Shown piece by piece: positions 1 through 8,801 of a stretch of 64,000 nucleotides of DNA (positions within the stretch are counted from its first letter, which is position 1; the number at the start of each line of letters is the position of its first letter). Both the position numbers and the translations under genes were made by a program. The DNA comes from Oceanobacillus profundus (lineage in GTDB: Bacteria; Bacillota; Bacilli; Bacillales; Amphibacillaceae): contig NZ_QWEH01000010.1 in NCBI RefSeq assembly GCF_003515705.1, forward strand, positions 1 through 64,000. Direction: 5' to 3'. The notes under the pieces were generated by a model, which saw only the letters and a program-made list of their open reading frames with translations, was not told where the DNA came from and did no database searches.

Positions 1-102
1 ATACTTAGCTTTTGTAGAAGCTGACTTCTACTTGTTTTAAAAAGAAAAACGAGTTTCCTTTTTCTTGACATACTGGTTGTTTTGTTCAGTTTTCAAAGAG
101 CA
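1..102 (-). promoter_or_regulatory. rRNA operon leader with boxA (16S gene beyond the window)
   Basis: On the minus strand a boxA-like antitermination motif TGCTCTTTGA lies at 93-102, followed by GAAAACTGAACAA, the typical Bacillaceae pre-16S leader. A 7-bp hairpin (GTAGAAG / CTTCTAC) at 14-31 is a possible processing stem. Two good promoters lie just upstream. The 16S gene should begin left of position 1; this is inferred, since no rRNA sequence is in the window. Confidence 0.75.
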
Positions 103-136
103 AATTTGTTTGTCGTTCTTTTGAAGCGACTTTATT

Positions 137-166
137 AATATATCATGTCTTCCGATTTGTTGTCAA
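137..166 (-). promoter_or_regulatory. rRNA promoter P2
   Basis: Minus-strand TTGACA (161-166), an 18-nt spacer and TATATT (137-142). It is the promoter nearer to the boxA leader. Tandem sigma-A promoters before 16S are usual in Bacillaceae. Confidence 0.7.
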
Positions 167-222
167 TAACTTTTTAAAATATTTTACTTTCGAAATATTT
201 CTTCGCTTTCGACAACTTTTAT

Positions 223-251
223 ATCTTATCATCTTCGTAAAAAGATGTCAA
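223..251 (-). promoter_or_regulatory. rRNA promoter P1
   Basis: Minus-strand TTGACA (246-251), exactly 17 nt, then TAAGAT (223-228). The -35 overlaps the loop of an AT-rich palindrome (AAAAAGATG-TTGA-CATCTTTTT, about 239-261), which might also act as a weak terminator for the tRNA array just upstream. Confidence 0.75.
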
Positions 252-272
252 CATCTTTTTTAAAAAGATGAA

Positions 273-346
<74 letters not shown>

Positions 347-358
347 ATATTGGTAAGT

Positions 359-432
359 TGGAGCGGGTGAAGGGAATCGAACCCTCATCATCAGCTTGGA
401 AGGCTGAGGTTTTACCACTAAACTACACCCGC
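359..432 (-). tRNA. tRNA-Gly (TCC)
   Basis: Cloverleaf with acceptor GCGGGTG, anticodon TCC and T-arm GGTTCGATTCC. The 3' CCA is encoded at 359-361. Confidence 0.95.
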
Positions 433-463
433 ATAATAAAATATTTTTTCATACATACATTAC

Positions 464-540
464 TGGTCGGGAAGACAGGATTCGAACCTGCGACCCCTTG
501 GTCCCAAACCAAGTGCTCTACCAAGCTGAGCTACTTCCCG
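464..540 (-). tRNA. tRNA-Pro (TGG)
   Basis: Acceptor CGGGAAG pairs with CTTCCCG. Anticodon TGG, encoded CCA at 464-466. Confidence 0.95.
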
Positions 541-543
541 TTA

Positions 544-620
544 TGGCGCGCCCGAGAGGAGTCGAACCCCTAACCTCTTGATCCGTAGTCAAACGCTCTA
601 TCCAATTGAGCTACGGGCGC
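544..620 (-). tRNA. tRNA-Arg (ACG)
   Basis: Acceptor GCGCCCG, anticodon ACG (read as ICG after A34 deamination), encoded CCA at 544-546. Confidence 0.95.
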
Positions 621-644
621 AGAAAAAATCTATCAGATAAATGA

Positions 645-728
<84 letters not shown>

Positions 729-749
729 AAAAACAATAGATTAATGAAA

Positions 750-825
750 TGGTGAGCCATGAAGGATTCGAACCTTCGACCCTTTGATTAAAAGTCAAAT
801 GCTCTACCGACTGAGCTAATGGCTC
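750..825 (-). tRNA. tRNA-Lys (TTT)
   Basis: Acceptor GAGCCAT, anticodon TTT in loop CTTTTAA, encoded CCA at 750-752. Confidence 0.95.
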
Positions 826-939
826 ATGATTGAAATATCACTATCCTGTTTTGAAGTAGCAATATACTTATTTTATAGAAAGGAATAAAAAAATACTATT
901 TAATGAAATAGTATTAACTTCTTCTTTTATAAATAAAAT

Positions 940-1014
940 TGGCTGGGCCACTAGGATTCGAACCTAGGGTACACGGGATCAAAACCCGATGCCTTACCGC
1001 TTGGCTATGGCCCA
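940..1014 (-). tRNA. tRNA-Gln (TTG)
   Basis: Acceptor TGGGCCA, anticodon TTG in loop TTTTGAT, encoded CCA at 940-942. Confidence 0.95.
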
Positions 1015-1019
1015 ACTTG

Positions 1020-1096
1020 TGGCGGTCCGGACGGGACTCGAACCCGCGACCTCCTGCGTGACAGGCAGGCATTCTAACCAACTGAACTACCGGACC
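1020..1096 (-). tRNA. tRNA-Asp (GTC)
   Basis: Acceptor GGTCCGG, anticodon GTC in loop CTGTCAC, encoded CCA at 1020-1022. Only 5 nt separate it from tRNA-Gln. Confidence 0.95.
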
Positions 1097-1123
1097 AAAT
1101 GATTTTATTTTTTAAAGAAATGA

Positions 1124-1195
1124 TGACCCGTACGGGATTCGAACCCGTGTTACCGCCGTGAAAGGGCGGTGTCTTAACCGCTTGACCAACGGGCC
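1124..1195 (-). tRNA. tRNA-Glu (TTC)
   Basis: Acceptor GGCCCGT pairs with ACGGGTC (one G-U). Anticodon TTC in loop CTTTCAC. CCA is not encoded. Confidence 0.95.
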
Positions 1196-1204
1196 ATTTT
1201 AAAA

Positions 1205-1295
1205 TGGCGGAGAAGGAGGGATTTGAACCCTCGCGCCGCTTACACGACCTACACCCTTAGCAGGGGCGCCTCTTCAGCCACTTGAGTACTTCTCC
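1205..1295 (-). tRNA. tRNA-Ser (GCT)
   Basis: Class II tRNA with a long variable arm, anticodon GCT in loop CTGCTAA, encoded CCA at 1205-1207. Confidence 0.95.
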
Positions 1296-1298
1296 GGA

Positions 1299-1373
1299 TG
1301 GCTCCACAGGTAGGATTCGAACCTACGACCGATCGGTTAACAGCCGATTGCTCTACCACTGAGCTACTGTGGA
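1299..1373 (-). tRNA. tRNA-Asn (GTT)
   Basis: First tRNA of the array. Acceptor TCCACAG, anticodon GTT, encoded CCA at 1299-1301. The order Asn-Ser-Glu...Gln-Lys-Leu resembles the B. subtilis trnS array, which also lies next to ydcK. Confidence 0.95.
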
Positions 1374-1481
1374 ATAATATTGATGGACTTATGTACTTCA
1401 CTGAATTAAGTATCCTTCACCTTTGATAAGGCTCATTTTCTCTCAAAGCAATACCAAGGAATAATTACAGCGACGTTGAAT

Positions 1482-1510
1482 ATCATACAACAATTTCTTT
1501 TAGTTGTCAA
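1482..1510 (-). promoter_or_regulatory. Promoter of the tRNA array
   Basis: Minus-strand TTGACA (1505-1510), 17-nt spacer, TATGAT (1482-1487), about 110 nt before tRNA-Asn. No other strong promoter is seen within the array, so all eleven tRNAs are probably one transcript. Confidence 0.7.
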
Positions 1511-1712
1511 GGACTTTCTAGAAAGTTTTTCACAATCGAAAACTGACTTATTAGCTTATTTAATTTAACATGGATGACATATTTCGTCAATGGTTTATTT
1601 TAATATTTTACAAAAGCAAACAAAATCTTTATTTAGTATATAAACGTATTAAACTTACAACATAATACGTAGAATAATGACATTTGCAAGAAGGATACTA
1701 AACGTCACATTT

Positions 1713-2180
1713 TTATTTTATAGAAGTATATGTTAAGGCTCCTCGGCACTTACCACACCTATATTTCTTTATATTGATACGTCTTTTTCTTTCGTATACT
1801 TGATTACATTTTTTACATCTATACTCATATTTGTACCTTTCTTCTTGTGAAGGTAGTGGACTACAGAACCTTGGAGATCCTGTTTGTTTTAGTAATTTCC
1901 TGAAATCTTCATCCCTGTGACGATAACCCTTCCCTTCTATATGAAGATGGTAATGACAAAGTTCATGTTTAATGATGCCTGTAAATTCAGCTTTATCCAT
2001 CTCTACCGCATACTTCGGATTTAATTCAATCACCCTTTTCGCAGGGATATATCTGCCACCTGTTGTTCTTAGTCGATGATTGAACCTTACTTCATCTATG
2101 AAAGGTTTATGAAAATAAGTAATCGAGAGTTTATTAACGATTTCATATAATTCCTTTTCATTTAATAATTCCATTTGCAT
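1713..2180 (-). CDS. ydcK: SprT-like zinc-binding protein (YdcK family)
   Basis: A 155-aa SprT-family protein. The middle of the protein carries an HExxH-type motif (HELCHYH, about residues 92-98), the metallopeptidase signature of SprT/SPRTN. The C-terminus has a four-cysteine zinc ribbon (CKKC ... CGKC). The start is the ATG at 2178-2180, preceded by GAAGGTAG. Synteny supports the call: in B. subtilis ydcK lies between tex (ydcI) and the trnS tRNA array, as here, although catalase is inserted between it and tex. Its cellular role is not established, and activity cannot be read from sequence. Confidence 0.9.
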   Translation of the reverse strand: MQMELLNEKELYEIVNKLSITYFHKPFIDEVRFNHRLRTTGGRYIPAKRVIELNPKYAVEMDKAEFTGIIKHELCHYHLHIEGKGYRHRDEDFRKLLKQTGSPRFCSPLPSQEERYKYEYRCKKCNQVYERKRRINIKKYRCGKCRGALTYTSIK

Positions 2181-2551
2181 AACTACCTTCTCTATATGAA
2201 TAAGTCACTTTAACCTTCTTCTAATTTTAGCATAAAAATATTACTTATGCTTTTTACATATGAATGTTCTCTTTGTAACTCTCCTTCTACTATATTACTA
2301 TGTTTTGTTTAAAATACCTTCTCCTATCTACCATAGCTTCTATTTTTCTCAATTAATGATTATAAATGATAATATTTACGAATAAAGAATCTTGATTAAC
2401 CTTATTAAAAACAGCATATGATAACCCGTAACTAAGTATTTATTGATTTTATAAAATCCTAATTTGAAAGATGATTAATCCTTATTTAACATGTATAAAC
2501 CGTGTTTATCTAACAAACTATATTTATAGTAATCTGGTAATGATTGTGATA

Positions 2552-2566
2552 TTATAATTATTGTAT
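2552..2566 (+). promoter_or_regulatory. PerR-box-like operator in the catalase promoter
   Basis: TTATAATTATTGTAT matches the PerR box TTATAATNATTATAA at all but two defined positions. It overlaps a candidate extended -10 (TG-A-TATTAT, 2547-2555) located 23 nt before the katA start. PerR control of vegetative catalase by peroxide is known in Bacillus; the site here is inferred. Confidence 0.6.
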
Positions 2567-2588
2567 TTAACTATTCAGGAGGGATAAC

Positions 2589-4076
2589 ATGAGTGAAGAA
2601 ATTAAAAAGAAAATGACTACGGCTTTTGGTGCTCCAGTACCTAATGATGATGATTCAAAAACAGCTGGTCCTAGAGGTCCACTATTAATGGAAGACTTTT
2701 GGTTTCTTGAAAAACTAGCACACTTTGATAGAGAAGTAATTCCTGAACGTCGTATGCACGCTAAAGGAGCAGGTGCTTATGGAACGTTAACTATTACAAA
2801 TGATATTACGAAGTACACGAAAGCTAAGGTTTTCTCTGAAGTTGGTAAAAAGACGGATATGTTCTTACGCTTCTCAACAGTAGCTGGCGAGCGTGGCGCA
2901 GGGGATGCTGATCGTGATATTCGTGGTACAGCTATGAAATTCTATACAGAAGAAGGTAACTGGGATCTTGTAGGCAACAACACACCAGTATTCTTCTTTA
3001 GAGATCCTAAGCGTTTCCCTGACTTGAACCACGTAGTTAAAAAAGATCCGGTTACAAATATGCATAATCCACAAGCTAACTGGGATTTCTGGACTAGTCT
3101 CCCAGAAGCATTGCACCAAGTTTCAATTATCATGTCTGATCGTGGAATTCCAAAAACATTTAGACATATGAACCTGTTTGGAAGCCATACGTACAGTATG
3201 TTTAACGCTGACAACGAACGTCATTGGGTTAAATTCCATTTCTATACAGAGCAAGGTATTGAAAACTTGACTGACCAGGAAGCTGGAGAAATCCATAGTG
3301 GCGACCTTGACAGTCATACTAGAGATTTACGCGAAGCAATCGAGCGTGGCGAAAATCCAAAATGGAAAATGTACATTCAAGTTATGACAGACGAGCAAGC
3401 TAAAAACATGCCTTACAACCCATTTGACTTAACAAAAGTTTGGTATAAAGGTGACTTCCCACTTATTGAAGTTGGTGAGTTAGAGCTTAACCGTAACCCG
3501 CAAAACTACTTTGAAGAAGTAGAACAAGCAGCATTTGCTCCAACAAATATTGTACCTGGTATTGGCTTCTCACCAGATAAAATGCTGCAAGGAAGATTAT
3601 TCTCTTATGGTGATGCACAGCGGTATCGCTTAGGTGTAAACCACTGGCAAATCCCTGTTAACTTCCCGAAAAATGCGGAGAACTTCCATCCATACCACCG
3701 CGATGGAGCAATGCGCATCCATCCATACCAAGGTGGACATGTATCATACAGCCCTAATAGCTATGGTCAGTGGGAAGATAGCAAAGAACACCAAGAGCCT
3801 GCACTAGAATTAGGTGGAGATGCAAACTACTGGGATTTCGATGAAGATGATAGCCTATACTATGAACAACCAGGTAAGTTATTCCGTCTTCAATCACCTG
3901 AAGCACAACAAAGACTTTTTGAAAATACCGCAAGAAACATGCAAGGTACTAGTAAAGAAGTTCAGTTACGTCATATCAACAACTGCTACAAAGCTGACCC
4001 AGCGTATGGTGAAGGTGTAGCAAATGCACTTGGCATCTCCTTAAGTGAAGTAGAAGCAGCAAGTGAACTAGAATAA
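2589..4076 (+). CDS. katA: Vegetative catalase (clade 3, haem)
   Basis: A 495-aa small-subunit monofunctional catalase that converts H2O2 to water and oxygen. The distal haem histidine is in [12 protein letters not shown] (about residue 56), the distal asparagine is in [12 protein letters not shown] (about 129), and the proximal haem-ligand tyrosine is in [14 protein letters not shown] (about 338). Length and motifs match B. subtilis KatA. A strong AGGAGG precedes the ATG. The gene stands alone with its own PerR-like operator and terminator, and lies on the opposite strand between ydcK and tex, which breaks an otherwise conserved minus-strand order. Confidence 0.97.
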   Translation: MSEEIKKKMTTAFGAPVPNDDDSKTAGPRGPLLMEDFWFLEKLAHFDREVIPERRMHAKGAGAYGTLTITNDITKYTKAKVFSEVGKKTDMFLRFSTVAGERGAGDADRDIRGTAMKFYTEEGNWDLVGNNTPVFFFRDPKRFPDLNHVVKKDPVTNMHNPQANWDFWTSLPEALHQVSIIMSDRGIPKTFRHMNLFGSHTYSMFNADNERHWVKFHFYTEQGIENLTDQEAGEIHSGDLDSHTRDLREAIERGENPKWKMYIQVMTDEQAKNMPYNPFDLTKVWYKGDFPLIEVGELELNRNPQNYFEEVEQAAFAPTNIVPGIGFSPDKMLQGRLFSYGDAQRYRLGVNHWQIPVNFPKNAENFHPYHRDGAMRIHPYQGGHVSYSPNSYGQWEDSKEHQEPALELGGDANYWDFDEDDSLYYEQPGKLFRLQSPEAQQRLFENTARNMQGTSKEVQLRHINNCYKADPAYGEGVANALGISLSEVEAASELE

Positions 4077-4082
4077 AATAAA

Positions 4083-4111
4083 AACGTTCCTAAAACAACT
4101 TTAGGAACGTT
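4083..4111. terminator. Bidirectional terminator between katA and tex
   Basis: A 12-bp perfect stem (AACGTTCCTAAA / TTTAGGAACGTT) with loop ACAAC and T-runs on both sides, between convergent katA and tex. Confidence 0.9.
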
Positions 4112-4117
4112 TTTTTA

Positions 4118-6289
4118 TTATTTATCACTTTTTACCATCGTTAAAGCGATTCTTCCTTTATTGACATCAACTTGCTCTACCCATACTGTTACGACATCTC
4201 CAACAGAAGCAATATCCATTGGGTGCTTCACAAACTTGTTTGCCATTTTTGAAATATGAACAAGACCATCTTGTTTCACACCGATATCTACAAATACTCC
4301 AAAATCGACTACATTCCTAACCGTTCCTTGCATTTCCATACCTGCTTGAAGATCTTCAAGGGCAACGACATTTTGCTTTAGTAACGGTTGTGGAAAATCA
4401 TCACGCGGATCACGTTCTGGTCTGCTCAAGGCGTCCATCATATCAATCAATGTTGGCACTCCGATTTCTAAGCTTTCAGCAGTTTCTTTTTTATCCAATT
4501 CATTCATTTTTGTGCGAAGTTTCTCTGTACCAATATCCGTTAGCTCACAACTAATCATCTTTAAAAGTTTCTTTGTGTGCGCATATACTTCTGGATGAAT
4601 AGGCGTTCGATCTAATGGATTATCTCCATCAATAATTCGCAAGAAACCAATTCCCTGCTCATACGTTTTTGCACCTAGTCGAGGAATTTTCTTCAATTGT
4701 TTTCGATCCGTAAATTTACCTTCTTCATTTCGCTGCTTCACGATATTAAGAGCTACTGTTTTACTCAATCCCGCAACATATTGCAGTAAAGATGCAGATG
4801 CTGTATTTACGTTAACTCCAACTTGGTTAACTGCTGTTTCTACAACAAAGCTCAGTGATTCATTAAGAGACTTCTGAGTAACATCGTGCTGGTATTGCCC
4901 CACACCAATTGATTTCGGATCTATTTTTACTAACTCTGCTAGAGGATCCTGAACACGGCGCGCAATGGATACAGCACTTCTTTCTTCTACTTGAAAATCA
5001 GGAAACTCCTCACGGGCTAATGCAGATGCAGAGTACACACTAGCCCCCGCTTCATTCACAATAATATAAGGAATGCTCAAACTATTGTTTGTGATTACAT
5101 CAGAAATAAATTGCTCTGTTTCACGTGATGCGGTTCCATTACCAATAGCGATAAGCTCCACTCCATATTTACGAATAATGCTCATCACTATTTTTTCTGC
5201 CCCAACAACGTCATTCCTTGGTGCAGTTGGGTACATAACACCTACTTCATGAACCTTTCCAGTCTCGTCAACAACAGCTAACTTACAGCCCGTTCGAAAA
5301 GCCGGGTCAACACCAAGCACCGTTCTGCCTTTTAATGGTGGCTGAAGCAATAGATTTTTCAAGTTTACGGAAAAAACCTCAATTGCTTGATCTTCGGCCT
5401 TTTCTGTTAAGCTGTTCCGAATTTCTCGCTCCACCGATGGCTGAATTAATCGCTTATAACTATCCTCAATAGCAGCTTCTAAAATCGCTGCTAATGCAAT
5501 GTCCGCACTTCGTTTAATTACTTTATTTTGTAGAAACTGGACGATCCGCTCTGCCGGTGCCTCAATTGCCACTCTTAGAACGTCCTCTTTTTCGCCACGA
5601 TTTAATGCCAGAATACGGTGTGATACAAGTGAACGAACTGCTTCACTGTAAGCATAATACATTTCATAAACGCCTTTTTCATCCTTCTCGGCATTTTTTA
5701 CTTCTGCCTGGATAGTACCGCGTTTAAATGTTTCCTCGCGAATGTAGTCACGGTAAGCCGCATCATCTGAAATCCATTCCGCAATAATATCATTAACTCC
5801 AGCTAATACATCCTCATTAGTATGTAATTCATGTTCCTCTGAAAGATATTTTGCCGCCTCTTGCTCGATGTTGAAAGGCTCTTGATTCCAAATCAACTCT
5901 GCTAAAGGCTCTAATCCTCTCTCTTTAGCAATGGTAGCTTTCGTTCGGCGCTTTTGTTTATATGGTCGATATAAATCTTCGACACGCTGTAATTGTGTAG
6001 CTTGCTTAATTTCTTTTTCTAGTTCTTCTGTTAATTTGCCCTGTTCCTCAATAATGCGTAGAACTTCTTGCTTTCTATCAGAGAGATTAACAGCATAATG
6101 CCATTTATCCTGCACAGCTTTAATTTGTACCTCATCAAGACCACCTGTAACCTCTTTACGATATCTCGCAATAAAAGGAACGGTGTTACCTTCATCTAAT
6201 AGTTCAATTACTTTTTTTATTGTCGTTGTATTCACTTCTGTTTCCTTGGAAACCCATTTTATAAGATTGCTATCTAACTGATCTGTCAA
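4118..6289 (-). CDS. tex: Tex RNA-binding transcription accessory protein
   Basis: About 723 aa, full length for Tex (YdcI). The order is an N-terminal Tex helical region, a YqgF/RNase H-like domain (around GVDPAFRTGCKLAVVD), helix-hairpin-helix motifs (VNVNTAS and GAKTYEQG regions) and a C-terminal S1 RNA-binding domain (GTVRNVVDFGVFVDIG). I chose the TTG start at 6287-6289 because AAAGGAGG lies 7 nt upstream; a longer in-frame reading from 6313 would place that ribosome site inside the gene. Tex associates with nucleic acids and transcription complexes; its exact role in Bacillus is unclear. It lies downstream of the sigB cluster, as in B. subtilis. Confidence 0.95.
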   Translation of the reverse strand: MTDQLDSNLIKWVSKETEVNTTTIKKVIELLDEGNTVPFIARYRKEVTGGLDEVQIKAVQDKWHYAVNLSDRKQEVLRIIEEQGKLTEELEKEIKQATQLQRVEDLYRPYKQKRRTKATIAKERGLEPLAELIWNQEPFNIEQEAAKYLSEEHELHTNEDVLAGVNDIIAEWISDDAAYRDYIREETFKRGTIQAEVKNAEKDEKGVYEMYYAYSEAVRSLVSHRILALNRGEKEDVLRVAIEAPAERIVQFLQNKVIKRSADIALAAILEAAIEDSYKRLIQPSVEREIRNSLTEKAEDQAIEVFSVNLKNLLLQPPLKGRTVLGVDPAFRTGCKLAVVDETGKVHEVGVMYPTAPRNDVVGAEKIVMSIIRKYGVELIAIGNGTASRETEQFISDVITNNSLSIPYIIVNEAGASVYSASALAREEFPDFQVEERSAVSIARRVQDPLAELVKIDPKSIGVGQYQHDVTQKSLNESLSFVVETAVNQVGVNVNTASASLLQYVAGLSKTVALNIVKQRNEEGKFTDRKQLKKIPRLGAKTYEQGIGFLRIIDGDNPLDRTPIHPEVYAHTKKLLKMISCELTDIGTEKLRTKMNELDKKETAESLEIGVPTLIDMMDALSRPERDPRDDFPQPLLKQNVVALEDLQAGMEMQGTVRNVVDFGVFVDIGVKQDGLVHISKMANKFVKHPMDIASVGDVVTVWVEQVDVNKGRIALTMVKSDK

Positions 6290-6360
6290 AGTTGTTCCTC
6301 CTTTATATACCAATATTATTTTATCAAAAAAATAGGCGAATTCCTAATTGACTTCTTTTA

Positions 6361-6460
6361 TCGCGTCATTGAGTTGAGGGAAGTATCGCTAGTCGTTTGA
6401 GGCTTCGTCCACGTGGCCGTTTAGATAACTAAATTATCCACAGTATTCAAATTTATTCTC
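6361..6460 (+). repeat. Intergenic repeat family 2, diverged copy
   Basis: About 100 nt between tex and rsbX. It shares TGAGGGNAGTNTCGCTAGTC and the end AARTTATCCACAGNATTCAA with the reverse complement of 23296-23402, and its right end with 45250-45290. No coding potential. Confidence 0.6.
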
Positions 6461-6475
6461 TAAGTAACAAAAAAA

Positions 6476-6499
6476 GCTGACTTTATGTTTTAGTCAGCC
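6476..6499 (-). terminator. Terminator of the sigB operon
   Basis: The minus-strand hairpin GGCTGAC / GTCAGC is followed by a T-run. It overlaps the end of rsbX: the stop codon (6490-6492) is in the loop. Confidence 0.85.
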
Positions 6500-7107
6500 A
6501 AAAGTTGTTTCTCTGCTATATATCTCACTGCAATTAGCGTGGTATCGTCCATTCTAATTTTATCACTTGTCTGTTCGTATGCTTTTGTAATACATCGAAC
6601 ATCTTTATTCATAAAAAAGTGCTGCGATAATTCTTTATCCAATACGCCATCAGAAAAAATGACAAAAGTCATCCCAGGTTCAAGCTTTTGTGTCATGACT
6701 TTAAACGGCCGATGGTACCCAGCCAAATAACCCGCATTTGGGATATTTCGCTTTTTTTTTCTATCCGTTGTAATCGACATAATACCTATATTACCTATGG
6801 AGGAAAACGCAGATATCTTCGTACGATAGTCCATCCTTAAAATTCCAAGTACAACCCCACGTTTTCCCATTAACCTAGCATTACATATTTTAACTAATTC
6901 CTCCACTGTCGCTCCAATATTGTCTCGGATAATATTGATAACAATTTGTGAAGATTCCTTTGCAAATTCACCACTACCTAAACCATCTGCTAACGCACAA
7001 ACAAATTCATTTTCCGTTTCTGTATAAAAATAACTATCGCCACAAAGATAATTACCTTTTTTAGCTTTCTGAAAAACAGATACTTCTACTTTGCTGTTCC
7101 CGTTCAA
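6490..7107 (-). CDS. rsbX: RsbX PP2C-type phosphatase
   Basis: A 205-aa PP2C-like serine phosphatase that dephosphorylates RsbS and RsbR in the stressosome and so resets the sigma-B pathway after stress. Seen here are a metal-binding ALADGLGSG motif near residue 39 and FSDGV near residue 151. It lacks any sensor domain, as in other RsbX. The start is a TTG overlapping the sigB stop (4-nt overlap, ATTGA), with CGGAGG upstream, so it is translationally coupled. It is the last gene of the operon. Confidence 0.93.
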   Translation of the reverse strand: MNGNSKVEVSVFQKAKKGNYLCGDSYFYTETENEFVCALADGLGSGEFAKESSQIVINIIRDNIGATVEELVKICNARLMGKRGVVLGILRMDYRTKISAFSSIGNIGIMSITTDRKKKRNIPNAGYLAGYHRPFKVMTQKLEPGMTFVIFSDGVLDKELSQHFFMNKDVRCITKAYEQTSDKIRMDDTTLIAVRYIAEKQLLAD

Positions 7108-7895
7108 TCGAAAACCTCCGTTTTATCGGACTGTATTGCTTCCCGAAGTTTTCTCAAAGAACGCCTTTGAAGTCTGGAAACATGCATTTGGGAAATTCCC
7201 AATAATTCACCTGTTTCTTTCTGGCTCATATTTTTAAAATACGTACATTCTAGTATCTGTTGTTCGCGTTCTGACAAGATAGGGAAAATTTTCTCAATCA
7301 ACATTTTTTGATCAATATTGTTGTATCCTGCTTCGTCATTTCCTACTAAATCTAATATAGCTACAGAGCTACCATCTGAATCTGCTTCAATCTTACGGTC
7401 AACAGATAATGCTTTATAACTTTTACTCATTTCCATCGTTTCCAGTATTTCCTCTTCAGACGCATCCAAATATTCCGCGATTTCATGTACAGTTGGAGAC
7501 TTCTGATTCATTGTTGTTAATTCATCTACTGCTTTTTTTATTTTCGGTCCCAATTCTTTTATACGACGAGGTACATGAACGCTCCATGTCTTATCACGAA
7601 TAAATCGTTTGATTTCACCAATGATTGTTGGGATTGCAAAGGATTCAAATGACTTGCCAAACGTTGGATCATATCTTCTGACAGCAGCCAACAACCCAAT
7701 CATCCCTACTTGCACCAAATCTTCATGAATTGCACTATTCTTGGAATATTTCCTAGCAATGGAGCTTACCAAATCCTTATAAGTTAGCACAATTTTCTCT
7801 TGAATTTCCTCATCTTTTGGCTCTTTTTGGAGATGTTCAATCCATTGGTATACCTCGTCTCTTCCTCTATTGTGTGGTTGAGACTTGGTCGCCAT
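7104..7895 (-). CDS. sigB: General stress sigma factor SigB
   Basis: A 263-aa group 3 sigma factor. Region 2 (DLVQVGMIGLLAAVRRYDP), region 3 (VPRRIKELGPKI) and region 4 with its helix-turn-helix (KETGELLGISQMHVSRLQRR) are all present. The ATG at 7893-7895 is preferred over the TTG directly before it; GAGGTGG lies upstream. It overlaps the 3' end of rsbW by 29 nt, so sigma and its anti-sigma are translationally coupled. In the unstressed cell it is held by RsbW. Confidence 0.97.
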   Translation of the reverse strand: MATKSQPHNRGRDEVYQWIEHLQKEPKDEEIQEKIVLTYKDLVSSIARKYSKNSAIHEDLVQVGMIGLLAAVRRYDPTFGKSFESFAIPTIIGEIKRFIRDKTWSVHVPRRIKELGPKIKKAVDELTTMNQKSPTVHEIAEYLDASEEEILETMEMSKSYKALSVDRKIEADSDGSSVAILDLVGNDEAGYNNIDQKMLIEKIFPILSEREQQILECTYFKNMSQKETGELLGISQMHVSRLQRRSLRKLREAIQSDKTEVFD

Positions 7896-8343
7896 CAAAA
7901 TCCACCTCTTTTTCGCTAAGGTACTTTTTCATTAGTACAATGACACCGTAATTATTATTGATCTGCACTTCATCCATTAAAGCCTCAATTAAAAATAATC
8001 CAAACCCACCTTCTCTAAGGTTCTCAATGGGTTCGTCCCGTTCATATGGTCCTATTTCGTCTCTTACCTTCTGCATATTGAAGCTATTGCCACGATCCGC
8101 AATCATAATTTCCAAATGGTCATCATAGATTCCAAAACCAATCGTTATCTCACCTTGACCTGTATCGTCATAAGCATGTGTAACTGCATTCGTTATCGCT
8201 TCTGAAACCGCAACTTTTAAATCTTCAATATCCTCATAAGAAAAACCCATTCTATTTGCAATCCCAGACATTGTCAAACGAACAACACCCACATACTCCG
8301 CTTCCGCAGGGATCTTTAACTCGACAAAATCAAATCTTTCCAT
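7867..8343 (-). CDS. rsbW: RsbW anti-sigma factor and RsbV kinase
   Basis: A 158-aa GHKL-fold serine kinase. It binds SigB, or instead phosphorylates RsbV. ATP-binding motifs are visible: N box EAITNAVTHAY, G1 box IMIADRGNSF and G2 box EGGFGLFLIEAL. The ATG at 8341-8343 overlaps the rsbV stop by 1 nt (TGATG). The length is normal for the family. Confidence 0.96.
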   Translation of the reverse strand: MERFDFVELKIPAEAEYVGVVRLTMSGIANRMGFSYEDIEDLKVAVSEAITNAVTHAYDDTGQGEITIGFGIYDDHLEIMIADRGNSFNMQKVRDEIGPYERDEPIENLREGGFGLFLIEALMDEVQINNNYGVIVLMKKYLSEKEVDFDGDQVSTTQ

Positions 8344-8675
8344 CACTCATTTCCACCTCGAATCGCCGCTCTAATCGTAATCACTTCATCCAATCCTGTA
8401 ATCTTAAAAATACGAAGTACACGGTCTTGTAAATTTAATAATGTTAACGTGCTATTATTTTCTTTCGTAGACTTTAAGGCACTAACAAAAACTCCTAGTC
8501 CCGTACTATCCATATACGTAACATTCTCCAAATTAACTTCTACTTTATTCTTTTCCTTTTTCGTTAAGGGAAGTAAAGATTCCTTTAATTTTGGAGCGGT
8601 ATAAGCATCTATTTCACCCGATACATTCAAAACAGACTTTTCATTTTCCTCAACTACATTAACTGTTAAATTCAT
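8343..8675 (-). CDS. rsbV: RsbV anti-anti-sigma factor
   Basis: A 110-aa single STAS-domain protein. When dephosphorylated by RsbU it binds RsbW and frees SigB. The phospho-acceptor serine is in YMDSTGLGVF (about residue 57). It is the first gene after the internal sigma-B promoter at 8776-8801, the same arrangement as in B. subtilis, giving positive feedback on rsbV-rsbW-sigB-rsbX. Confidence 0.96.
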   Translation of the reverse strand: MNLTVNVVEENEKSVLNVSGEIDAYTAPKLKESLLPLTKKEKNKVEVNLENVTYMDSTGLGVFVSALKSTKENNSTLTLLNLQDRVLRIFKITGLDEVITIRAAIRGGNE

Positions 8676-8775
8676 GATTTACCTCCCATACGTCTATCAC
8701 TATGTAGTACATTCATGTCTCTATTCGACATTGATCAGTTGATAGAACTGCCATTTTTTCTTCATAACTCTTGTA

Positions 8776-8801
8776 TTACCCGTTATTTTAAAAAGCTAAA
8801 C
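8776..8801 (-). promoter_or_regulatory. Sigma-B-dependent promoter before rsbV
   Basis: Minus-strand GTTTAG (8796-8801), 14-nt spacer, GGGTAA (8776-8781), close to the sigma-B consensus GTTTAA-N12-14-GGGTAT. The -35 overlaps the rsbU stop codon. Position matches the autoregulatory promoter of B. subtilis. Confidence 0.85.
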
